From Saussurea involucrata (taxonomy: Eukaryota > Streptophyta > Magnoliopsida > Asterales > Asteraceae): a DNA stretch of 64,000 nt. How positions within the stretch are numbered: the stretch's first letter is position 1; every line of letters starts with the position of its first letter. Location of the stretch: the NCBI GenBank assembly GCA_033807775.1, contig CM066313.1, positions 65,669,984-65,733,983 on the forward strand. Reading direction: 5' to 3'. Under the pieces are notes generated by a model, which saw nothing but the letters and a program-made list of their open reading frames with translations, was not told the DNA's origin and searched no databases. Made by a program: the position numbers and the translations under genes. Shown here piece by piece: positions 34,375 to 47,265 of the stretch.

Positions 34375-37300
34375 GTGTGGGTTTTAGATTCTGGCTGCTC
34401 CGAACACATGACTGGTAAGAGGGAGTTGCTCACCAACTTCACTGACAAATATTGTGGTGATATGCGATTCGGAAACGATAATGTAGCCCCGATCATGGGG
34501 TACGGCGACTTAGTTCAGGACAACCTCACCATCAAAAGGGTGTCCTACGTCGAAGGTTTGGGTCACAATCTTTTCAGCATCGGCCAGTTTTGTGACAAGA
34601 ATCTTGAGGTTAACTTTAAGGCAAAGCGGTGTAGTATTCGAACTGAAGACGGAAGAGAACCCCTGTCGGGTACTCGACGAATGAATCTTTACAATATCAA
34701 CCTCGCTTCCTTGAAGACTGATAAATCCATGTGCTTGCTGTCCAAAGAAACAACTCAGCAAAACTGGTTATGGCATCGACGGCTCTCACACCACAACTTC
34801 AAGAATATGAACAAATGGGTACTCAGTGGTTTGGTCAAAGGAATGCCCGATCTGAAGTTCGAGAAAGAGCATATATGCCCCCCCTGCGAAATGGGCTAGA
34901 TGAAGAAGGCGACACACAAACCAAAGGTGGTTCCAAGCACCTCGAGGCATTTGGAAGTTATTCACATGGACCTTTGCGGCCCAATGCGAGTACAAAGCAT
35001 AAATCACAAGAAGTACGTTCTGGTAATGGTGGACGATTTCTCACGTTACACCTGGGTCAAGTTTTTTCGTACAAAGGATGAGACCCCAGACCTAATCATC
35101 AACCATCTGAAGAGTGTCCAAGTAAACCTGCAGCTCTCTGTTCAATTGATTCGGACGGATAATGGTACGGAATTTAAAAACCGTACACTTGGTGAATATC
35201 TAACCTCGGTTTGGAGTTCACACACGTTCTCACCTGCACGGACTCCTCAACAAAATAGTGTAGTGGAACGTTGCAATCGTACGTTGGTGGAAGCTGCACA
35301 CACTATGCTGACCCAGTTCAAGCTTCCTCTCTTCTTGTGGGCCGAAGCAGTCGCCACTGCCTATTACACGAATAATCGATCGATCCTCAACAAGCGCTTC
35401 AACAAAATGCCCTATGAGATCATCAACAAACGCATCCCGAACATCAAATACTTCCAAGAATTTGGATGCAAGTGCTTCCTGAAGAACGTTATGGACGATC
35501 TCGGCAAGTTCAATCCCAAGGCAGACGAAGGGATCTTCATCGGATACTTGACTTCATTAAAGGAGTTCCAAGTTTACAACAAGACCACTAAAATCGTCAT
35601 TGAAAGCGTAATATGACGTTCGACGAACTAGTCGACTTGGCTTTTGAACACCTCAGTTCAGAACCCGTTTTAACAGGTGTGCTGGCTTCCGAGCAATCTC
35701 CTTTGGGATCTGCACAAACACCAGTAGATCCTAGTTCTTCCACTTCCTCGAAGACACATCGTTCCGACTTAGATCTACTGTTTGAGCATTTCTTTAATGA
35801 TTTTTATATACCTTCTACCTCTCATGTTGAACTTTTGAATGTAGATGGAGTTGTAGTTGTGTCCTCGCAGATCACTAGTCCCTCAACATCCCCTAACTTA
35901 ACCTCATCGGAGGCTTCACCATCCACACCAATGGTTAACTCATCACCTTTGCCAGGCACGAATACCGACTCAGCGACTGACTCCCCAGCAGTTCCATCAC
36001 CTAAATCCTCCCCAGAATCTAGTGACCAAGCATCCACTTGTCGGTCGACGGATGACACGGCCGACGCCTCCTCGTCCAACACTCGGTCTACACAACATTC
36101 GACCTCCAATTCACTACATCTGTCTCCGTCCCTCGAAGCAGTACAAGATCTTCCCCTAGGCTCATATCTCGATCCAAACATCTCTCAAACGTTGACTGAA
36201 TCACTACCTTATACCCGGAAATGGACACGGGCACATCCTACTGACTAGTTTATTGGTGACCCATCTGCTTCTGTCTAGACAAGAGCGACTGTGGAGAATG
36301 ACGATGCTACACCGGCACTACTTAGCAAATTCTAGACACGGGCTTCCACTGGCAATGAGTGCCTATTATCCATCTTCTTGAGCAACATCGAACCATCTAC
36401 TGTCAATGAATCTTTGAATGACCCCGACTGGGTGATCGCCATGCAAGAGGAACTAAACGAGTTTGAAGCCCTCAAGGTATGGCGTATCGTCCCGCGCCCG
36501 AAGAACAAGACGGTCATCGGTACCAAATGGATCTTCAAGAACAAGAAAGAAGAAAACGGGATCGTCGTTCGGAACAAAGCTAGACTAGTGGCCAAAAGGT
36601 ATAGACAACAAGAGGGGATCGACTGTGAAGAGACGTTTGCCTCGGTAGCATGGATCGAGGACATCGAAATGTTCCTTGCATATGCCACTCACAAGAATTT
36701 CACCGTCTTCCAGATGAATGTGAAGACGGCTTTCCTAAATGGCAAAATCAAGGAAGAAGTGTACGTCTCCCAACCTGATGGATTTGTAAGTGCTTCGCAT
36801 CCTAACTACGTGTATCTCCTCAACAAAGCTCTCTATGGTTTAAAGCAAGCACCGCCGCATGGTATGATGCCCTATCCTCCTTTCTCACGAAGGCAGGTTT
36901 CTCGACAGGTAAAATCGACACAACTCTCTTTATCAAGAGAGAAGGTAAGGACATATTTCTCATTCAAATATACGTCGACGACATAATATTTGGCTCTACT
37001 AACCCCAAATATTGTCACAACTTTTTAGTCCTCGTGAAATCACATTTTAAAACGAGTATGATGGGCCAGATGATTTTATTTCTCGGTCTAAAACTCAAAC
37101 AACTGTTGACTGGGATATTCATCAATCAATCTAAGTACATCTCGGACATTCTTCGGAAGTTCCAGATGGAAAACTTTACGCCCATGAAGACTCCAATGTC
37201 CCCGGGTACTAAGCTATACTTCGATCTTAACGGAAAGGATGTGGATACTAGGACCTATCGAAGAATGATTGGGTCGTTGATGTATCTGACGGCTAGTAGA

Positions 37301-37890
37301 CCATATATTATGTTTTCCACGTTTCTGTATGCACAGTTTCAGTCTAAGCCTAAGGAGTCACGCTTATCTGCTGTCAAGCGTATTTTGCATTATTTAATAG
37401 GCACTATTGATCTTGGTCTATGGTACCCAAAGGATACAGGATTTGAATTGACGGTGTTCTCGGATACTGATCATGCTGGATGTATGCTACACCGGAAGAG
37501 CATAGGTCACGTCCAATTCCTTGGCTATAAGATGGTTAGCTGGGCATCGAAGACACAAAGGTGTGTCTCCACGTCTACTGCTAAAGCGGAGTACGTTGTC
37601 GTTGGCAGTTGTTGCTCCCAAGTCATTTGGATGCGCACACAACTGAAGGACTACGCGTTTCACTACTCGTAGATCCCGATATACTGTTACTCGAAGAGAG
37701 CCATCGCCATCACGAGCAATCCGGTCCAACACATGAAGACCAAACACATAGATGTTCGGTACCATTTCATCAAGGATCACGTTGACCGAGGTACGATCGA
37801 ACTCTATTTTGTCAATACAGAAAATCAACTGACAGGTCTATTTACAAAAGCCTTGGACGAAAATGATTTAATGAACTTATGTCCAAGTTA
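34375..37890 (+). pseudogene. E2 pol (protease, integrase, RT, RNase H)
   Basis: Protease keeps its motif VLDSGCSEHMTG (34378). Gag-pre-integrase reads WLWHRRLSHHNF and CPPCEMG, then a TAG at 34897-34899. Integrase (34900-35616) keeps all three catalytic positions: HMDLCGP, RTDNGTEF and NSVVERCNR. A Ser/Thr/Pro-rich linker (35613-36250) follows. RT runs from 36378 (IGTKWIFKNKK, AFLNGKIKEEVYV) and is frameshifted near 36860, with YVDDIIFGST readable at about 36973. RNase H spans 37240-37890 (FSDTDHAGC, STAKAEYVVV, NQLTGLFTKAL). About six stops or frameshifts make it inactive, but it is better preserved than E1. Confidence 0.85.
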
Positions 37891-38227
37891 GGTATGCTTA
37901 ATCTCAAAGTTTAGCACTACACTGGATACAATACACCTTTCATACATTAAGAGGCAACTGTTTCTTCCGCATGTTGTGAGTTTTCTCTGACATGCCCAAG
38001 TAACACTTCTCTCTCAGTGTATCCTATGTGTATCGCATCCATCAAGTTGTCTAAACTTCTGTATTTTCAAGTTAGATTTCGTTTATAACTCGTTTTCCGT
38101 AAGTTTTTCCTTGTACGTTTCTAGTTATCTATCTTCGTTATTTACCATACTTGTGAAACTGACAACCTGTTCCTAAGGTTTACGCACCGCCGTCAACAAC
38201 AGGAACAGGTAAGTCTTCTTCGTCATT

Positions 38228-38500
38228 TTAAGTTGAGGGGCAGTTTTCGTAATTTTTTAAAGTTGCGGGGGAGTGTTCGTAATTTTGAAAAGTTGAGGGG
38301 GATTTTCGTGATTTTGAAAAGTTGAGGGGGATTTTTCGTAATTTTGAAAAGTTCAGTGGGAGTTTTCGTAATTTTGAAATGTTGAGGGTGAGTTTTCAGA
38401 ATTTTGAAAAGTTGAGGGGGAATTTTCATAACTCTGAAATGTTAAGGGGGAGTTCTCGTAATTTTTGAAAAGTTGACTGTAAAAGTTAAGGGGGAGTTTG
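38228..38500 (+). repeat. E2 multiple polypurine-tract array
   Basis: Nine imperfect units of about 30 bp, each with a purine run such as agttgagggggag followed by ttttcgtaattttgaa. Arrays like this after pol are a described mark of Sireviruses. Here it lies 17 kb (5 kb without E4) upstream of the real 3' LTR, with a large ORF between. Confidence 0.85.
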
Positions 38501-38574
38501 GTACTTAATTAACAACATGGTTCCGTCTTGTTTAAATTCACCAAACACTGTTGTTTTCACCAAGAAATAACAAT

Positions 38575-39545
38575 AGGCCCAACTCCCGAACTCGACCCAA
38601 CTCCTGACCCGGATCTTCACCATCCGGGAATGGACCCTACCCGGGAATGGACCCGAGTTCGCACCGGAAAACCATCTCTCGGGAGTCGGCCTCGTATAAA
38701 TACCCCGAGTTTGGTTCATTTCTCATTACGCTTTTTAAAACTCCCGCTCAAACTCTCCCGGTCGACTGATTGCTCTCAACTCAGTGTTTTTGCTCGTTTC
38801 TTCTCGATTCTCGCAAGATTTTTGTCTCAGGCAAGTTCTATTCATCTCTAATATCTCACCGATCACACGTCCACTATTATTTTGTCCTTCGATAAATCAT
38901 TTTGAAATCAACAGAACATGTTTCCGTCGATTAGGGTTTCAAAACCCTATCTATCGATCTATCGATCGAAATTGGTTGTAACTACGAACGTTATTGGGGT
39001 TCTCGACCTCAATTAGGTATAGGTATGAGTTGGATTTCAATTATTTTTGTCCCGATTCGTTATGTGATTAGGTTTCCCGACCGGAATCCCATGTTACGCC
39101 GTCTCCCGGGTCGGCTCTCGGGGTTGCGTTTCCTGGGTTCTTCAGATCCTCGGGAATAGCCGTCACCCGGGTCGGCTCTCGGGGTTGCGGTTTCCTGGGT
39201 TATGATCTTTCCTGGATCGTATGCTTCCCGTGCGACAATTTTTATCCGGGTGGATGTGTCCCGAGTGTAACCGTCTCCCAGACCTGGTCCCGGGGTGGAA
39301 CATTCCCGGGCCTCAACCCCTCCCCCGGTTTACAATAGGTTCCCGGTCAACTACTTTTCCCGATCCTTTCAGCTCCTGGGACTCTAATTCCAGGATTTCT
39401 AACCGAAGTATTCTAATGTTCCGGGAAACTCTCATTTTGGCCTGGATTTTTGAATTCTTATAGCCTAATACTTGGTAACTTTGGTAAATTCGCTCGACAC
39501 CTAAGTATGCTTTCCTACTTACATGTCTGTGACAGCTACTAATAA
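38575..39545 (+). promoter_or_regulatory. E2 second leader: TATA box and CCGG cluster before the post-pol ORF
   Basis: A TATA box, cgtataaatacccc, lies at 38694. Around it and up to 39370 are about fifteen CCGG or CCCGGG sites, and a tandem pair with tcccgggtcggctctcgggg lies at 39102 and 39167. A ttccaggtac acceptor-like site at 39551 immediately precedes an ATG at 39561. The layout mirrors the 5' leader of gag and suggests a separate, possibly spliced, transcript for the downstream ORF. This is inference from sequence only. Confidence 0.5.
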
Positions 39546-40089
39546 ATGGTTTCCAGGTACATGGCGCAACAAAACATCGTTGGCCCCATTGCCGATGCCG
39601 CCCTCCTACCAGCTGGCCCAGGCCATCCACTTATGGCAAACAATTACCACCTGGACACTGCAACCATTCTCTGCCAGTGTCAGGTGATGATTGAAATCCT
39701 GAAGGGCCACTCGCTGCACCATGCCCTGACTGCTACTACCGAAATCCCAAAAATTTACTTACAATAGCTCTAGAGATCCCTCGCAACTGTTATCGAGGGG
39801 GCGGAAATATGTCTTGAAGGCCGCATCGACGTCACATCGGTCATCCTCACTCGAGATCTGTTCAGACAAATCCTCCATCTTCCTGATGCCACTTCCATTC
39901 TTGGCAGAGTCCGATTTGATCCTTCTGTCACCGATGCCACCTTATGCCAAGAGATGCACTCCCTTGGCTACTACAGGGAACTCACTTACCCTTCCCACTT
40001 CACTCGTGTTCATCTGACGCCCGAATGGTACACTATGTTCACCATCCTCAACCGCTGACTGTCCTCTATCACCAAGGGCATTGACCAGA
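39546..40089 (+). pseudogene. E2 post-pol ORF3, N-terminal part (cut by E4)
   Basis: The frame starts at ATG 39546 or 39561 (MAQQNIVGPIADAALLPAG) and can be followed to the E4 insertion with stops at TAG 39765, TAG 39771 and TGA near 40057. Readable blocks are MIEILKGHSLHHALT, TSVILTRDLFRQILHLP and LTYPSHFTRVHLTPEWYTM. It is not gag, pol or a recognisable envelope: I see no signal peptide, transmembrane segment or cysteine pattern. From memory it resembles a protein family seen in great numbers in Asteraceae genomes. The frame joins exactly across the E4 target duplication to 52375. Confidence 0.65.
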
Positions 40090-41740
40090 TGATAACTCTA
40101 TTTATAGAGTTATTATTTCTTTGAATTTCGGATTTTATTGTGTCAAATTTAGCCATTCCGCCTCTCAAAAACCCCCATTCTTAGTATAAATGTCGAAAAT
40201 GAGCAAATGGAGTAAACCTTTGTGTTTAATAAATTATTTGGTGGATTTTGGGTAGTTTTCACGTTTTATCTGCAGTGACGTGAACAATGCTCACTCCGGT
40301 TCCCCACTGCTGCCGCTGGAAAAGACAAAAAGAAGAAATCTGAGTTAGACAGTATGGTGGGGGCAGTTAGAAGGTTCAGTAACAAGTACAAGCATGGGGA
40401 TTATTTTATTCTAGGCTTGCTCCTAAAGAAGATGGCAAAGTGAATTTAATATTCATACCTAAGAGCCTAGAAGTCAACTTTTTGAAGAGTCCCATGGTTA
40501 GAAGCATCAAGCCCTTGGTTAAAGAAGAAACATGGGGCACAAATGGTCCTTGTGCTCCCATAATTCAGCGATGCGAAGTCAAAAGACCTCATTGGGTATT
40601 ACCCAAGCTCTTTCCTTGGTGTATAAAAGGAAGGGCTTGGGTCATTAAATGGATCATCATCAATCAATTGTCAATCTTTAATTTTAGGAAGCATCTTAGT
40701 TTGTAGACTTAAATTCTCTCAAGTTTAGAACAATTGTTAGTTTTAATTTTCTGCAGTAGTGTAACTTTAATTTCTGGTGTTTTTAAAGTTCTAGTTTAAC
40801 TTTCAGTTGTAGTTCTCGAACAGTGGCCAACTTACGTTCCCCACTGTGAGCAGTAATTCAAAGTCACTTTTTCAATCATGTATAAATCTTCATCTTGTGT
40901 TTTATTTACTTCAGTTATGTTAGGCTAAACATCCTTTGGGATGTAGGCAAGAGAAGTACCTAGATTTTAGAGAAAATGCTTGAGTAATCTTTATACTTAG
41001 AATATTTGTTGTTTTGGTTATTCATTCTCGATTATACCCCAAGGATGCGAACAAGCCGATCACTTGTAAGGATCTAAAAGTCTAGTTCTCAACTCAGAAA
41101 TGGGTAGAACGTAGTGACACGAGCTTGGATAATGCTAGGGAGTTCTAAAGAATTCTTATGACACTTACGAGAGTGAGGTCAGCACCGTGAGCTAATCTCT
41201 CCCCACTGGAGTAGTTGACAAGCTAATTTGTGTATTTAAAACACTTAGAGTATTTGTCTCTACACATTCCATCGAGGCCCGAGAGGGTCCATTCTGAGAT
41301 TACCATTGACAAAACAACAAGTACAACTAGTATGGGATTTTTACTTAACGATGTGAGTATTTTGTAACCGGGCTTTTCTAGCGAAAAGACCGACTTCAAT
41401 TACTAGGATCACTTTTTGAGATCAAGTATTTACTATAAAATCTAGGGAAAATCTAACCTACATTCCATCATTCCATCTTTTAAATCTTTAGTAAAATCGT
41501 TAAAAATAGTTATTTCACCAAACCAACTCAAGATATTATTTTCCTCTCTAATCGAAACTTGTAAAAGGAGCTCATGAGAACCGAATTGTCTTGATTGTCC
41601 AGTCCCAGTGGAAACGATTCCGGTATTTTACCGACTATTACTTGCTGTGACGATCATAGTGGACAGTGTACACTTGCGCTTCCCACTGTGGACAGTTTGC
41701 AACCCACTGCGAAATACACATATCGCTTTTATACGCAACA
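40090..41740 (+). repeat. E4 5' LTR
   Basis: It begins TGATAACTCTATTTATAGAGTTAT, in which the bases after TGA form a near-perfect palindrome, and ends TTATACGCAACA. No gene lies in it; the short open stretches near 40440 and 41600 are also in the other LTR. Confidence 0.95.
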
Positions 41741-41746
41741 AGTTTT

Positions 41747-41764
41747 TGGCGCCGTTGCCGGGGA
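41747..41764 (+). other. E4 primer binding site (Athila type)
   Basis: TGGCGCCGTTGCCGGGGA follows the LTR after AGTTTT. The same motif follows the LTR in plant Athila elements and is matched there to a tRNA 3' end, usually given as tRNA-Asp. Confidence 0.9.
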
Positions 41765-41842
41765 CTGGCGTGATTTTAAATCTCAAGACATTAGTTTTTG
41801 TTCGAGCCCGAGTAACTCGTTTTTCTAAGCTTTTCGTGTTGT

Positions 41843-43261
41843 ATGCCAAGGCAACAACACGAACCTTTGTTACCAATCGATCTTGAAATAGAGAAAACTT
41901 TTCGAAGAAGACGCAGAAACAAAAATCGACAACCCCCTGTGATCCCCACTGTGAACATGGCTGCAGTACCGCCACCTGTAGTGGAGACCACAGTGACGAT
42001 TGCCGATAGCAGAGATCGAAAAATAAGAGACTATGCTACTTCCGGAGTCAGTGATTTAAGCTCCGGGATTAGAAGGCCCAATCTTGAAACAAACCACTTT
42101 GAACTCAAACCGGTGATGTTCCAAATGATCCAAGCCATGGGTCAATTTGGGGGATCACCATCTTAGGATCCGCACTCGCACTTAAAATCTTTCTTAGAAA
42201 TGACTGATTCCTTTCAGTTGCAAGGTGTGAGTGATGAAGCATTAAGAGTAAGACTTTTTCCTTTTTCACTAAGGGATAAGGCAAAGTCATGGCTGAACTC
42301 ACATGCACCTCATTCGATAACCACTTGGGATGAACTTGCCGATAAATTTTTGCAAAAATATTTTCCTCCCACGAAAAATGTAAGATTGCGAAATGATATT
42401 ATTTTGTTTAGACAAGAAGAAGATGAGGCTGTTTCGGATGCGTGGGAACGATTTAAAGATTTACTTCGCAAATGCCCACACCATGGCATCCCATGTTGCA
42501 TCCAATTGGAGACCTATTACAATGGTCTTTCCAATGCAGCCAAAATCATCTTAGATGCAACAGCCGGTGGAACATTCACAAGTAAGACTTACAACGAAGG
42601 GTATCAAATCTTAGAAAAAGTGTCCAACAACAATACCGAGTGGTCCAATCCGAGAGCACCCATGCCAAAGACCAACACCATCGACTCCGAGGCACTTAAA
42701 ACCATGAATGCGCAGTTAGTGGCCTTGACCAAAATCGTTTTAAACCAAAATAGAGGCCAAGTCAATTCCGCAACACATCTCCCTGAAAACTGCTCACTCT
42801 GTGGAGAAGAGCACGTTTTTGACTTTTGTCCAGCAAATCCCGAGTCCGTAAATGTCATAGGGACCAACCCAAGAAACAACCCGTACTCACAAACCTATAA
42901 CCCAGGTTGGAGAAATCATCCAAATTTCTCTTGGTCGGGAAATCAAGGACTCCAACCCCACGGGGCGAGTCATGGCCAATCAAGACCACACAACCCACCT
43001 GGATTTCAGCAACATCACAGTGGGCAGAACTCACATCATAGTGGGCAGAACCCACCAAATTTTCACCAAGGCCAATCCTCACAACAATACCAATCACGCT
43101 CTACTCAACCCACTGAGGCACAACAATCAATCGAGTCAATTCTCAAAGGTTTTATGAATCAAACTCAAGCAGCCATTAGGAATATAGAGACCCAAGTAGG
43201 ACAGTTAGCCGTTGAAGTTAAGAATAGACCACCAGGAATGTTACCGAGCAAGCCAGGGTGA
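41843..43261 (+). pseudogene. E4 gag
   Basis: One frame from ATG 41843 (MPRQQHEPLLPIDLEIE) to TGA 43261, interrupted by a single TAG at 42164-42166. The retrotransposon gag domain lies at about 42210-42560 with RVRLFPFSLRDKAKSWLNS and CPHHGIPCCIQLETYYNG. A Cys/His stretch CSLCGEEHVFDFC lies near 42790, then a Gln/His/Ser-rich tail in which the CACAGTGGG word is repeated. The frame ends just before pol and does not read through, so a one-base shift separates gag from pol near 43255. Confidence 0.85.
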
Positions 43262-46200
43262 TAGGCAAAGGACCAGAACATGTCAAATCCATAACTCTGA
43301 GGAGTGGAAAGGATCTGAAAAATATCATTTTTGAATCTGATGATTCGCCTCAAAAACCCACTGTGAGCACCACAGTGGGCACTCCTCAAGTCACTGTGAT
43401 CCCCACAGTGGGAACCGACATCCCTGACCTTCTCACTCCTGGACCTGACCCAAAGCCTACTATTCCAAGGCCAATGCCACAGCAAGCTCAAATTGACCCA
43501 CGAAGCATACCATTTCCTCATAGAATAAAGCCTAAAAATGTTGATGTTCAATTTAAAAAGTTTTTAGACATTTTTAAACAACTTCATATTAACATACCCT
43601 TGGTAGAGGCTCTTGAGCAAATGCCAACCTATGTTAAATTTTTAAAGGATATTTTGAACAAAAAGAGAAAGTTGGGTGAATTTGAGACTGTGGCTTTGAC
43701 CGAAGAATGTAGTGCCCTCCTTACTAGCAAGATTCCACCTAAGTTGAAAGACCCGGGTAGTTTCACCATTCCATGCACAATAGGAGGACAAGAAGTAGGT
43801 CAAGCACTCTGTGATCTAGGAGCTAGTGTCAACTTGATGCCGCTATCCATTTTTAACAAGTTAGGGATTGGAGAGGCTAGACCCACAACCGTGACATTAC
43901 AACTAGCCGACCGGTCCATTGCCTATCCCAAGGGAAAAATAGAAGACGTTTTGGTCCAAGTGGATAAATTTATCTTCCCCGCCGATTTTCTAGTCCGAGA
44001 TTATGAGGCCGATAAAGAAATCCCAATCATCTTAGGACGTCCGTTTCTTGCAACCGGACGAACTTTGATTGATGTGCATAAAGGAGAACTCACGATGAGA
44101 GTCAATGACCAAGAAGTGACCTTCAATGTCTTTAAGTCTCTTAAGTATATAAATACCGAGGACTGTTTTGCTTTGAGTTTGATTAATGAAACCCACAGTT
44201 TTGAAACAGTGTCCACAGTGGGGAGTGAGATTGAACACTCTGAATCTGAGAGTGAAGACACTTTTGAGGATGAGTGTAACGCCTTAGTAGCAGCTTTTGA
44301 ACCTCTCGACTTTATAGATAGCGATGTTCAACCCCCTTCAATAGAACAACCCCCCGAGTTAGAGCTTAAACCATTGCCTTCCCACTTAAAATATGCTTAT
44401 CTCGCTAAGGATAACAAACTTCCCGTTATTATCTCTTCCAAACTTAGCGAGAAACAAGAACAACTTCTGATCGATTTGTTAATAAAGCATAAGAAGGCAA
44501 TTGGTTGGACGATAGCGGACATTAGAGGAATAAGCCTCTCTTTATGTCAACATAAGATCAACTTGGAAAGTGACAACCCGTGGAAAGTCCAACCTCAAAG
44601 AAGGTTGAACCCCATCATGAAGGAGGTAGTTAAGAAAGAAGTCTTGAAGTGGTTAGATGCCGGCATTATCTACCCCATTGCTAGTAGTAGTTGGGTGAGC
44701 CCCGTCCAATGTGTCCCTAAAAAGGGAGGGACAACCGTAGTGAAGAACGAAAAGAACGAGCTCATTCCCACTAGGACTGTCACGGGATGGAGGATATGCA
44801 TGGACTATAGACAACTCAACTTAGCCACTAAGAAAGACCATTTTCCCTTACCATTCATAGACCAAATGCTTGATAGGTTGGCGGGAAAAGAATTTTATTG
44901 TTTTCTAGATGGATACTCCGGATACAACCAAATCCACATTGCACCCGAGGACCAAGAAATGACCACCTTTACTTGTCCCTACGGCACTTTTGCATTCCAG
45001 AGGATGCCATTTGGATTATGTAATGCCCCCGCCACTTTTCAACGTTGTATGATGGCCATTTTCACCGACATGATAGAAGACACCATAGAAGTTTTTATGG
45101 ACGATTTTTCTGTGATAGGGACATCATTCGAAAATTGTTTGGGAAATTTAGAGAAAAGCCTAGTGAGATGTGAAACCCACGACCTAGTTTTAAATTGGGA
45201 AAAATGTCATTTTATGGTCGAAGAGGGTATTGTGTTAGGACATCTTGTCTCAAGAAGAGGGTTGGAAGTTGATAAAGCCAAGCTTGAAGTAGTGGCACAA
45301 CTTCCCGAACCCACCACGGTAAAAGGCATTCGAAGTTTTTTGGGTCATGCGGGGTTTTATAGGAGGTTCATCAAAGATTTTTCGAAAATTACAAAACCTC
45401 TATGCAACCTATTACAACACGAAAAAGATTTCATTTTTCCCAAGAATGCCGAGATGCTTTTGAAAAAATCAAGGAAGCATTAGTCACAGCACCCATAGTG
45501 ACCACTCCTAATTGGTCACTCCCATTTGAAGTAATGTGTAATGCCAGCGAGTGGGCTGTGGGGGCTGTTCTCGGACAGAAAAAGAACAAAGTCTTTCACC
45601 CCATTTATTATGCAAGTAAAACACTGATTGAAGCTCAGATTAATTACACAGTTACGGAAAAAGAATTACTTGCAGTGGTGTTTGCTTTTGATCGTTTCAG
45701 GTCATACTTGATAGGGACGAAGGTGATAGTACACACAGATCACGCGGCAATAAAATATTTGATCAACAAGGCTGATTCCAAGCCACGGTTGATTAGATGG
45801 GTGTTATTGCTACAGGAGTTCGATCTGGAAATCGTAGACAGAAAAGGAACAAGTAACCAGGTCGCTGACCACCTGTCAAGAATTGAGAAGACAGTGGGAA
45901 CTGTTCATCCCACTCCTGATCCCACTCCGGTAAAGGAAACTTTTCTCGATGAACAATTGTTATCCGCTCAACATCATGAGAATAATGTTCCTTGGTATGA
46001 TGATATTGCAAACTTTTTAGCTAGTGGACTTAAGCCCGATGGGATGAGTGGACAACCATTTAAGAAATTTTTACATGACACACGACAATATGTTTGGGAC
46101 GTTGTATAAGATAGGGGCGGACCAAATATTGAGGCGTTGTGTCCATGGGAGTGAGCAACATCAAATACTCCATGGTTGTCACACATCCCACTACGGTGGT

Positions 46201-47265
46201 CACTTTGGTGGAAACCGTACCGCTGCAAAATTTTTGCAAAGTGGATTCTTTTGGCCCACTGTTTTTAAAGACTCATATGAATTTGTGAAAAATTGTGAGC
46301 AATGTCAACGTACGGGGAACATTTCGCAAAGAAATGAAATGCCTCTTAACAACATTTTAGAGGTTGAACTTTTTGATGTTTGGGGAATCGATTTCATGGG
46401 ACCTTTTCCAAATTCCAACAACAACTTTTATATTTTGGTAGCGGTAGATTACGTTTCAAAATGGGTAGAAGCCATTGCTTGCCACTCAAATGATGCCAAC
46501 ACCGTGGTGAAATTTTTGCATAAAAACATTTTCACTCGTTTTGGAACACCACGGGCATTGATTAGTGACGAGGGTACCCATTTTGTAAATAAAATCATGG
46601 CCTCTGTTCTTGCTAAGTATGATATTCATCATAGAGTGGCCACCGCATACCATCCGCAAACCAATGGTTTGGCCGAGCTTTCAAATCGTGAAATAAAAGG
46701 GATTTTGGAAAAAGTTGTTAAACCACACCGAAAAGATTGGTCAACCAAACTTGATGATGCTCTTTGGGCCTACCGAACGGCCTATAAAACTCCTTTGGGA
46801 ATGTCTCCATTTAAATTAGTTTTTGGCAAAGCTTGCCACTTACCGATTGAATTGGAGCAAAAGGCGTTTTGGGCCCTTAAAGAGCTTAACATGAGTGAGG
46901 ATGCTGCGGGTATCAAAAGAAGCTTACAAATGCATGAGTTAGAGGAGTTGCGTTATCACTCCTATGAGAACGCCAAGTTGTATAAAGAGAAGACCAAGAT
47001 GTGGCACGATCGTAAGATCAACCATAGGGAATTCTTGGAAGGACAAAAGGTACTACTATTCAACTCCCGTCTCAAGCTCTTCCCAGGTAAACTCAAATCC
47101 AGATGGACGGGACCATACACCATTGTCAAGGTGAGTCCCTTTGGAACAGTGGAGTTAAAGTCTCCACAGACTGGTCAGACCTTTAAAGTCAACGGGCAAA
47201 GGGTAAAGCATTTTCTGCATGAGAGTGCCCACATCCCTGCCCACTCTCCACCGCACTATGATTAA
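43258..47265 (+). pseudogene. E4 pol (protease-RT-RNase H-integrase)
   Basis: Protease reads CDLGASVNLMPLSIF (near 43810) with the DLG typical of Athila. RT has WRICMDYRQLNLATKKDHFP (44793) and FMDDFSV (45098). RNase H runs from 45520 with CNASEWAVGAVLGQ and HTDHAAIKYL. Integrase has HYGGHFGGNRTAAKFLQSG, CEQCQR, WGIDFMGPFP and ISDEGTHF. Two frameshifts are visible. One lies near 45434, where a T-run is one base short (LLQHEKDFIF to FSQECRDAFEK). The other lies near 46100 (TRQYVWD to LYKIGADQILRR). Everything else is open, so the copy decayed only recently. Confidence 0.9.

Noticed and set aside
38490..39545. A 3' LTR of a separate Copia element ending after the purine array
   Set aside because: No matching copy exists upstream of the gag at 30921, where the only primer site belongs to the 21027 LTR. 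I keep it as the main alternative to the internal-leader reading.
41595..41975. Short ORFs at the LTR/leader border of E4
   Set aside because: They begin inside the LTR, are shared with the 3' LTR and overlap the primer site.
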